Below, in pieces: positions 8,450 through 15,947 of a DNA stretch of 15,947 nt. The translations under genes and the position numbers were made by a program. The notes beneath the pieces were generated by a model, which saw nothing but the letters and a program-made list of their open reading frames with translations, ran no database searches and was not told the origin of the DNA. Source of the stretch: Brevipalpus yothersi (lineage: Eukaryota; Arthropoda; Arachnida; Trombidiformes; Tenuipalpidae); assembly GCA_003956705.1 (NCBI GenBank), contig QZCP01000345.1, positions 1 to 15,947 of the forward strand. The letters run 5' to 3'. Every line of letters begins with the position of its first letter. Position 1 is the stretch's first letter.

Positions 8450-8935
8450 CGGTTGCACGCGAATGGCCGCAAATGGCCTGCAAAGTATAATATCATCTTG
8501 TAAAATTTTTGGGCCTGGCCACATCAATCGATTGCCATGGTCGGCATGGATGAATCAATGATACTGGACAGAATTTTTACTCTCTCTACTCAAATCATTG
8601 AAACACTCCTCTCACTGTCTGCGGTTGAAGGCGAAAAGTTGCATGAAGCGTTAAGGATAAAAATCTTTTTCTCTCTCAACTTCACCATCACTAATTTTTG
8701 CTTTTTACTTTGCTCTCTCTCTTTCTCTCTCTCAATCTTTGCTCTTCATCCCAAAATCAACGATAATAACTGGCTTTCAAGAAATTGAGTTCAGCCTTCG
8801 GTGCTTATCATCCAGCCTCTTCATTTCGAACATTGCAACCTCTCATTAAAGCCTGTGACTGATTGAATCAAATCAAAGTTAATTGATACATGTGAAATAA
8901 AAGGGAGAGAGAGGAAGATAGAAAAGTTCGATAGT

Positions 8936-8938
<3 letters not shown>

Positions 8939-8976
<38 letters not shown>
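8939..8976 (+). repeat. (GA)19 microsatellite
   Basis: Thirty-eight perfect bases of GA, 105 bases before the opposite-strand tract at 9082. Confidence 0.98.
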
Positions 8977-8980
<4 letters not shown>

Positions 8981-9078
8981 GAATAGATTCTCTTGCTACG
9001 TTCATGTGTGCGTTTGATGCGGAAAAGCGAATCATTTTTCTTTCCATTTCCAACTGGATGCTGACTGCTCCATCGAAT

Positions 9079-9081
<3 letters not shown>

Positions 9082-9129
<48 letters not shown>
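9082..9129 (+). repeat. (TC)24 microsatellite
   Basis: Forty-eight perfect bases of TC. It is complementary to the GA tract at 8939-8976. Confidence 0.98.
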
Positions 9130-9132
<3 letters not shown>

Positions 9133-9872
9133 CTCCATCTCTATGAGATTGGCGATTAGGAACCTATCCTATGTTAACTATTGAATTGATTTCCAGCATC
9201 TTGAAACTAGTAGAACAATGTCCTCTCCAAACAGCATCGTTCAATACTGGAAAAGATGGTGAAATAGATCACTTTCCATTGCCTTCCCATGTCGAGGAGG
9301 AGAAAAGAAAGGCTAAAGTTTGATTAAACCCAAAAATGGCGCGACTCTTGTCAAAAAAAGAGGCATGTATACTTCAGTGATCTCAAGAAGAGATGAAAGA
9401 ATGAATCAAACTGTTTCAGACAGTCCAATGTCATCATGGGGGGAGATAGAAAAATGCTTGACCACCATAGTGTATCAGTATCATGTTCTTGTATCATGGT
9501 GGACATTATACATCGATTCTCAAGAAAACTCGCACAATATATCTGATACATTCATATTTTTGAGGTACAAGATATTTTCTGTTATCAAATCGGCGATCAC
9601 TCTTTTGTGACAATATTTCAATTGCTCATCATGATCAAGAGAAACGAGAAGAGACTGAGAATATCCGTTAAACCATGAAATAATTTCAATTCAATTTTTC
9701 TTCTTCAAGGATGGAATGCATTATGATTTTGACGATGACCTTTGCCAGACATAAGGCAAAATGCTTATCTTCCTCTCTTTGTATGTAAAATGATCAACGG
9801 AATGATCAAAGAAATATTTGTCCAAAATAGATAGATAAATGTGTATGTAAGAAGAAACAGTGATCTTGAGCA

Positions 9873-9888
9873 AGAGAGAGAGAGAGAG

Positions 9889-9920
<32 letters not shown>
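9873..9920 (+). repeat. Compound (AG)n tract with central interruption
   Basis: AG repeats at 9873-9888 and 9893-9920 are split by GGAT, which suggests an older tract broken by substitutions. Confidence 0.96.
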
Positions 9921-10081
9921 CAAAAAAGGAATCTTCTAATAGAAAAACATTACTAGATTAGATTTCAAGCTCATCCGATCATCCATACAAGTCATCACTC
10001 ATCCATCCTCATCCTCATCCTTGGTTTCTTGATCTCCACCTTCTGTCTTCCATCATCATTTTTGTGCCATCTTATACTTTA

Positions 10082-10086
<5 letters not shown>

Positions 10087-10120
<34 letters not shown>
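10087..10120 (+). repeat. (CT)17 microsatellite
   Basis: Thirty-four perfect bases of CT in opposite orientation to the AG tract ending at 9920. Confidence 0.97.
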
Positions 10121-10125
<5 letters not shown>

Positions 10126-10742
10126 ACTTTCACTTTCTTTTCCTCTTGGTTTGAGCTTCTCTATGTGTTACTTGTCAAAAATTTTTTTATTCTTTTCGAT
10201 CAAACCTTTTCCATGGAAGGTACCAGAATTGTGTGTTTGTGTGTATGTATGTGTATTTGAGGAACAATGCCATCGAATACACCTATTATTGATGGTTCAG
10301 AAAAAAAAGTTTCAGCATCTGAATTCAAAATGATTCAAAGAGATTTCTGATCGTGCGACTGATTGAATAGTGCAAGTTCTCTCTCGATTTGAAGAGAGTC
10401 ACGTGAAAAAGTTAGATAATTTCTTTTGAATATCGATCCCGATTAGTTCTTGGGACCAACTCTTGCCGATAAGTGAAATGAATGAGATGATAAGTGGGAA
10501 GAATTCTGTTTCCCATTGGATAAAAATACAAACGAATAGAGGAAATCATGATCAGATAGATTATGATATCTCGTCCTGACTAGTATGCTATATATGGTGC
10601 CGAATGCTACTGGTTACTATCCTAATCTTTCAATCCTAAAAGTCGAGATTATCTCTGGTTTCTCTGATATTCCAAAGTGATTTAATCTACTTTCACGCGA
10701 TTATCCGCATAATAATAATATCTGAAATCATCATCACTGGAG

Positions 10743-11097
10743 TTGATTGATTGATTCATTTTCTTTGAATAACAAAAGTGAATACACATTGTTTTCCTCT
10801 TCTTTGGAGAGAAGAATGAGAAGAAGATGAGAAAAGGGCAGCAGATTGTTTACACATGATGATGGAAGAAGATGGAGAGGCAAAAAAAGATGAAGAGAAA
10901 AAGAGTTGAATTGATCAAGAAAGTATATTGTCATCTCTCGCATCTTCTCAAAGATGAAATGTTGCAACTTTTCCGCTTATTTACCGAACATTTCTTAATA
11001 AAGTATTTCCATTCTGACAAAACAAATAAATGAGAAGCAAAAGATAGTTGTTTTTACCAAAATTTTGAAGCTCCTTTTTAGTTAATCAATTAATCAA
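10743..11097. promoter_or_regulatory. TGATTGAT / TGATTAAT homeodomain-like sites
   Basis: TGATTGATTGAT begins at about 10744 (plus strand). TTGATTAATTGATTAAC is read on the minus strand at 11097-11081. Both contain the bipartite TGATNNAT sites known for Hox with Extradenticle/Pbx. Such AT-rich words are frequent by chance, so this is a candidate only. Confidence 0.15.
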
Positions 11098-11333
11098 GGA
11101 AGAGAGAGAAAGAGAGAGAAGAAGAAGAAGATTGATAGGTAAGAACATTTGTTCAAATGAAAAAGAAAAACTTGAAGAAAGTTGCAATTCATACATTTGG
11201 GCCATCATACATAACTTTACAATTATTTTTCGCCTTTTGTGTATAATTCACTTAATCATTTTCAATAATCATTATAATTATCATCATTATCAAGGTGAAA
11301 ATTGAACGATGTAGTGTTCTTATTCATTTCCGC

Positions 11334-11357
11334 TGATATGATATTAATATCATATCA
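11334..11357. repeat. 24-bp perfect palindrome
   Basis: Reading out from the centre between 11345 and 11346, all 12 base pairs are complementary; the left half is TGATATGATATT. It lies in gene-free DNA with no repeat copy seen nearby. Confidence 0.9.
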
Positions 11358-12079
11358 AAGTGATAATGATTAGGCTCTCAGTGGCTGTGTATTGATGCAC
11401 GATTGGATGTACAATCTTTTTATATTATTATATATCTAATATAATTCAATTTTAGTCGTTCAAATTGGAACAAACTATGAAAAGAAAGATGGAGAGAGAG
11501 ACAGAGAAAGAGGAAGAGAGATAAGGGGTGGAAAAGGGGAGGAAGAGAGAATGGATGATGTTGAGAAATGGGAAGAGAGAAGAGAGATATTCGATTTATA
11601 AGAAGATGATCTCATTATGAGAACCTTAAAAGTAGCCTCGAGAAGAAGAGGAAAAAAATCGATGTTCATGTTTTGTTTTTCTTCATCAATATAATTTACA
11701 ATAAGATGATGATTTTTCTTTTTGATTTTTTTCTCCTTTTTTTCGCTTATTTCTGTCAACTTTTCTCTTCTTTCCATCTCTCATTCGTACAATGATGAGA
11801 ATGATGTAATGTATGTATGTGTGGATGTGTAGGTTGATTTGTATGATGCATTTTTTGTGTTTCATGATGATGAGATGTGATGAGGAGAAAAAAAGAGGAG
11901 GAAGAGAGAGAAAGAGAAATAGAGAAATAGATAGAAAGTTTCAATGAGATGAATGATTTCCAGTGATGATTGCCGATTGCATTTTGAGTCAATTATAGTT
12001 GGAAAGAAAATGGTGTCCCTGTGAGATGAAGAGAAGAAGAGAAGAAGACAAATTAGTCAAAATTTTGAGCTGAAATTAT

Positions 12080-12098
12080 CAAAAATTTGGAATTTTTG
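12080..12098. repeat. Hairpin CAAAAATT-TGG-AATTTTTG flanked by AAATTATC direct repeats
   Basis: The arms are perfect 8-mers with a 3-base loop. AAATTATC occurs at 12073-12080 and 12101-12108, on both sides. Confidence 0.4.
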
Positions 12099-12112
12099 TA
12101 AAATTATCGCAA

Positions 12113-12116
<4 letters not shown>

Positions 12117-12158
<42 letters not shown>
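12117..12158 (+). repeat. (CT)21 microsatellite
   Basis: Forty-two perfect bases of CT, preceded by a small hairpin at 12080-12098. Confidence 0.98.
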
Positions 12159-12161
<3 letters not shown>

Positions 12162-12306
12162 TTCAAAGTCCACCAATTTTTGTACAAATAACGATTTGAA
12201 CCCGAGGAACCAAAATAATCACATACACACAGACAAAAATTTTCGGACCCTCTCTCTACGGGATTTATTCACTAGGGCTACTTTTGACCCTTCAAAGAGA
12301 GAGAAA

Positions 12307-12324
12307 GAGAGAGAGAGAGAGAGA
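12307..12324 (+). repeat. Short (GA)n microsatellite
   Basis: Eighteen bases of GA within a longer imperfect purine run starting near 12296. Confidence 0.9.
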
Positions 12325-12477
12325 AGGCAAGAGGCCTTCGAACTGCAGTTGGCATCACTGTTGGCCACTTTTTGGAAAAAAGAAGTAGAAGTGAATTCTT
12401 TTTCTGGTAGATTCAGAGAAGGGAAAAAAGTGTATAAGAGGTACGCAAAATAAGAGAGAACGCAGCACATGCTACAA

Positions 12478-12491
12478 GAGAGAGAGAGAGA
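12478..12491 (+). repeat. Short (AG)n microsatellite
   Basis: About 14 bases of AG repeat. Confidence 0.85.
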
Positions 12492-12714
12492 AACGAGGCG
12501 AAAATACAGGAGAGGAAGACCAAGAAAAAGACAACAGCATGGATGAGAGAAGACATTTTTCAGAGGTTAGAAAAATTTTTGTTGCCCAAAAAGAGAGGGA
12601 GAAAAAATTTTGGCCCTTAAACTGTGAAAGCGTAACATGCGGCCTTATTCTCAGCAAAATTTTACCTTCTCTTTTTCTTCCATAGACTACACACATACAC
12701 ACATTTTTGCCTGC

Positions 12715-12815
12715 TTTTGACTGCTCGGTTTACCGTGAGGTTTGCGGGTGAGGCCAGGCCATGGCCACGGCATACACAGCTATCATCCCAACAGGCGGCC
12801 CTAAAACCGAGATAT
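12715..12815. other. GC-rich island in AT-rich DNA
   Basis: Counting 12721-12810 gives 54 G/C in 90 bases (60%), far above the surroundings. It includes the 10-base palindrome GGCCATGGCC at 12757-12766, several CpGs, and AACAG|GCGG, which resembles a splice acceptor. The plus-strand ORF across it (12717-13028) runs into RERERE and KKKK low complexity. It may be a promoter, an unrecognised exon or chance. Confidence 0.35.
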
Positions 12816-12830
12816 ATTCCAGATAGCAAT

Positions 12831-12850
12831 AGAGAGAGAGAGAGCGAGAG

Positions 12851-12899
<49 letters not shown>
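12831..12899 (+). repeat. (AG)n microsatellite with two GC interruptions
   Basis: Sixty-nine bases of AG repeat, broken by single A-to-C changes at about 12845 and 12853 and then perfect to 12899. The interruptions cluster at the 5' end. Confidence 0.97.
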
Positions 12900-12903
<4 letters not shown>

Positions 12904-13045
12904 AAAAAAAGAAGCCTAGTGTCCGAAAAAATAAGAAGAAGAAGAAAGTTGACGGAGGAAGTGGGCCAATTCTGGGTCCATTCAAGGGTAAGAAGTGTGA
13001 ATCTCACTGGTCTATGAGGGTGGAATGAATACATCTCTCTTCCTT

Positions 13046-13078
13046 TACACACACATAGACACACATAGACACACATAT
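13046..13078 (+). repeat. Short tandem repeat, unit ACACACATAGAC
   Basis: About two and a half copies of a 12-base unit built from CACA and TAGA. Confidence 0.7.
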
Positions 13079-13251
13079 GAGTCAAGGTATCTCATGGCCC
13101 TCATACGCACATGGCTCTCAGAAGGGGAACCCATGAAGTGACTTCCTCCCACCAGTAGCCCACCCCCTCCTCTTCCCATAGACACCTTCTTGTATTAGGT
13201 ATTATTCTTGAGCTCTTTTTGATTCTTCTTTCTATGGGATGCTCATACACA

Positions 13252-13293
13252 GACTGGGCGAATAATACACACACACACACACATAGCCCAGTC
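13252..13293 (+). repeat. (AC)n repeat enclosed by inverted GACTGGGC / GCCCAGTC
   Basis: (AC)n at 13267-13283 lies inside a 26-base loop between perfect 8-base inverted arms at 13252-13259 and 13286-13293. Confidence 0.55.
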
Positions 13294-14832
13294 AGTCAGC
13301 CAGGCAAGCAGACGAGTCTTCAATATCACGCTTACACTGTACGTATGTGTGGGTATGTTTGCCTGTGAGCCATGGACTGTGTGTGTTTGTATGCTTCATT
13401 CTTTTATGATTCCCATGATGATAATTCCAATGGTGATTCTGAATGGAGTCCACTCTGCCGTTCAGTTTATTTCTGTTCCAATGCTGATAACAACAACAGC
13501 ATGAGAGAAGAAGGAGAGAGAGAAAGAGAGAGAAAAAGAACGGACAATAGTGGAAGCAAAAGGCACCCAATACTGTTGCATTTTGAAAGGCGATACTAGT
13601 GCTACTATATACACTTGAAACCCTCAGAATGGACATTTTGATACACTCTATTCCCATACAATAGTGGAGCTATTTAGTGATTTGATTTTCACCAACTCAA
13701 ATCTAACAAGAGAGGTCAGCTACTACTATTCTCTCTCCAATCTTCCTTCCATACCCATCCTTGCCCGGTGGACATTGTAATCTTGCTCACCAGACACATC
13801 ATCATTGGGCATCATCATCAATGTTCTGGGGAAAAGAATGCTTCTTCCAGTGAATGTACAGTTATAGCAGTATAATGTTACTGAAATTGTTGGAATATGA
13901 TGTAGGAAAGAGGAGAGAAAAAGAGAGATTGGACTATGAGATGAAGAGGAGAAGAGGAGAAGAAGAAAAAAAATAGGAGATAAAACAAAGCTACCTCAAC
14001 CAGAGAAAAACTGAAAATATGAAATGGATCCATGACCATTGGATCATGTATGATAAACAGGAGAGGAAAAACAGAGAGGAAAAGAACTTCCAGGGAATAT
14101 TTTGGAAGCTCGATTCCACAAATAGTTTATCGAACTGAATTGTAGTATGAGAAAAGAGAGAAGGAAAAAGAGAAGCTCAAATAGTCCAAATAGTCTGAGT
14201 AGAGTCCGAAAACAATCATTCATTCGGGATAGAGAATAGAGAGAAGAGAATATGAAAGGAAAGAAAAATTTTCCATGAGAACAATATCGAGTCCTGATAT
14301 AATTTCGAAAATAGGAGAAGAATGAAAGAGGAGAAAATCCATGAAATTCATGTCAATCGTTGTCTTGATTTTCTTTTTCCTATGGTAAAATATAGTGCAT
14401 AGTGTGTGTGTGTGCACTTTTTTTATCCATTTTCATTTGAGCTCAACATCTCATTCATGGAACATATACTCCACTAGACAGGTAAAAATTTTCGATTATC
14501 GTGAGTAAAGCAAATCAAGTAAATAAAAGAGTGCCAATTCTTGGCCACGAATTCGATCTTCTATAAAACTCACACACATGCATTCACATTCACATTCGAT
14601 GGATATATACTGTTGAATTGATAGAAGTTTTTCACTACCAAGATATAAAGAAAGAATGAAGAAGAATACAGAATAGAGAATGAAGAATTTTCTTCTTGTT
14701 TGCCCTGAGCTTATTCTTCCAATGTTTCTCAGTGTACATGTGTGTATATATTGGATGGATGAAACTATCAAGAGAGGGGATAAAAACGATGCAAAAGGGG
14801 TCAAAATGATGAATGAATCGAGAGTCTTGGAA

Positions 14833-14836
<4 letters not shown>

Positions 14837-14885
<49 letters not shown>
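14837..14885 (+). repeat. (TC)24 microsatellite
   Basis: Forty-nine perfect bases of TC. Confidence 0.98.
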
Positions 14886-14887
<2 letters not shown>

Positions 14888-14979
14888 TCTATCTTTACCT
14901 GAATGAACGGGAAAAACTTTCACTGGGAAACTTGATAGATTGAGTAGTTTCGAGTATCGACATGGGGAATGGCTGGAAT

Positions 14980-14994
14980 GAGAGAGAGAGAGAG
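14980..14994 (+). repeat. Short (GA)n microsatellite
   Basis: Fifteen bases of GA repeat, about 95 bases after the TC tract that ends at 14885. Confidence 0.88.
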
Positions 14995-15067
14995 GCAAAA
15001 TAGACTCGAGAATATCATGATCAGTATGAGAAAGAAGATTTTCTCGACTATCGATAGATTGAAGATG

Positions 15068-15087
15068 GAGAGAGAGAGAGAGAGAGG
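15068..15087 (+). repeat. Short (GA)10 microsatellite
   Basis: Twenty bases of GA inside a longer imperfect purine-rich stretch. Confidence 0.92.
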
Positions 15088-15345
15088 AAGCGAAAAAAAA
15101 GGAATAAGGAAGCTCAAAGAGAAGATTGAGAAGATGAAAGAGAAAGATGAAAGAAGAAGATGAGTTTGATGATTGTGCATGGAAGCGATGCTAAGTCTTC
15201 ACGTTCGAATCGATTTTGATGACTTTCTATTCGAAAATTTTAGTTAAATTGTGCGGAAAATATGCTCACTTGTCGAAAAATCGGGCGTATAAGATGAATA
15301 TATTCCCATTCATTTTCGAGGAAAACATGAGCAAAATATTCGAGC

Positions 15346-15348
<3 letters not shown>

Positions 15349-15399
<51 letters not shown>
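15349..15399 (+). repeat. (GA)25 microsatellite
   Basis: Fifty-one bases of perfect GA, flanked downstream by degenerate GGAAAGAAGAAG. Confidence 0.98.
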
Positions 15400-15403
<4 letters not shown>

Positions 15404-15862
15404 GAAGAAGAATATAAATATAGAATCAAAGCACGTCATGAGTGAAGATGAGAGAAAGAATATGTGTATGTGTATGTGTGTGTGTGCATTGGGAATGTGA
15501 AGAATTTCAAATATTGCTGCACAACTCGACAGCTCACAAAGATGTGGAAAAGAAGCATTCTTGTGAAAAGGTGAAATAGGGGAGAAGGTGAAGGATGAAA
15601 GATAGAGAGGGAGGAGGGCAATGATGACACTTCCAGAGGGATGACAGGCAAGAAGAAGAGGGAGAGAAAGTTCAAAGTGTTGAAAATATTCATGACTGGA
15701 GGGCAAAAGTCAAAATTTGATTTTGGGGAAAGAAGAATATATAAGCTGGACGAGAAAATCTAAGGAATAAAACTTTGATGTCACGAAAAAGTGTTGCAAT
15801 GTTGCATAGATGGAGAGGGAAAAAGAGCAAAGAGAAAACTAGATTCATCTTGAGAAGATGAG

Positions 15863-15870
<8 letters not shown>

Positions 15871-15947
<77 letters not shown>
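15871..15947 (+). repeat. (GA)38 microsatellite, truncated by window end
   Basis: Seventy-seven perfect bases of GA run off the end of the window, so the true length is unknown. It is the longest tract seen and the complement of the CT tract that opens the window. Confidence 0.99.

Larger units (their letters stand above)
8401..15867. other. Microsatellite-rich gene desert
   Basis: About 7.5 kb without a recognisable coding exon. It contains over a dozen GA/CT tracts in both orientations, listed individually, plus diffuse purine-rich stretches around many of them. The ORFs here translate to RERERE, SLSLSL or similar low-complexity peptides, or to unrecognised AT-rich sequence. It could be intergenic, or a long intron of a gene beyond the window. 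Confidence 0.65.

Noticed and set aside
8821..9138. ORFs encoding RERERE or SLSLSL peptides (also at 8280-8561, 12662-13085, 14680-15180 and 15266-15706)
   Set aside because: These are translations of GA/CT dinucleotide tracts, which are open in several frames, with unremarkable flanks.
9873..10120. CRISPR-like regular spacing of repeats in the microsatellite region
   Set aside because: Repeats are simple dinucleotides of variable length and irregular spacing in a eukaryotic genome; there are no cas genes.
15195..15215. GTTCGAATC, resembling a tRNA T-loop
   Set aside because: The flanking bases do not form the 5-bp T stem, and no anticodon or acceptor stem fits upstream.
1..15947. Mobile element or viral insertion bounded by the terminal CT/GA inverted repeats
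   Set aside because: The terminal repeats are ordinary microsatellites present many times inside the window; no transposase, integrase, reverse transcriptase or target duplication is seen.

Overview
This is eukaryotic, AT-rich animal DNA. It holds one confidently recognised protein gene, on the minus strand at about 3.1-5.6 kb. Five exons are separated by short GT-AG introns (59-160 bases). They encode an ortholog of CPSF6 (CFIm68), the large subunit of cleavage factor Im in mRNA 3'-end processing. The spliced reading frame is continuous: 54+189+709+270+488 bases, giving 569 residues and a stop. It has the family's full architecture: a short acidic N-terminus, one RRM, a Pro/Gly/Met-rich linker, the conserved SEAEFEEIM block, a helical C-terminal block and an RS/RD-rich tail. 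Short introns, abundant GA/CT microsatellites and a promoter motif of arthropod CTCF or YY1/Pho type suggest an arthropod, perhaps a mite or crustacean. The taxon cannot be fixed from this sequence.

Layout. 1-70: a (CT)n tract cut by the window edge. 71-3120: no recognisable gene, only weak ORFs, two of which have exon-like features. 3154-3159: the only AATAAA (minus strand) between the CPSF6 stop and 3154. 3399-5575: CPSF6 coding exons. 5576-5860: CPSF6 5' flank, with an inverted pair of CCAGATGGC boxes and two short perfect-arm hairpins. 5860-8400: AT-rich non-coding DNA with a GT repeat and a stem-loop. 8400-15947: about 7.5 kb of gene-free DNA with many long (GA)n/(CT)n tracts in both orientations, a 24-bp perfect palindrome at 11334-11357, a GC-rich island at 12715-12815 and strong purine bias on the plus strand after about 13.9 kb. 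The window ends inside a (GA)n tract.

The window therefore begins and ends in the same dinucleotide repeat in opposite orientations, as a contig would if assembly failed at microsatellites. Long GA/CT tracts are absent from 1,165 to 8,401, the stretch holding CPSF6 and its flanks. I found no tRNA, rRNA, transposase, reverse transcriptase, viral gene or CRISPR array. No previously undescribed multi-gene system is evident. The most interesting signals are regulatory and structural: the promoter box pair, the tandem splice acceptor, the 24-bp palindrome and the microsatellite layout.
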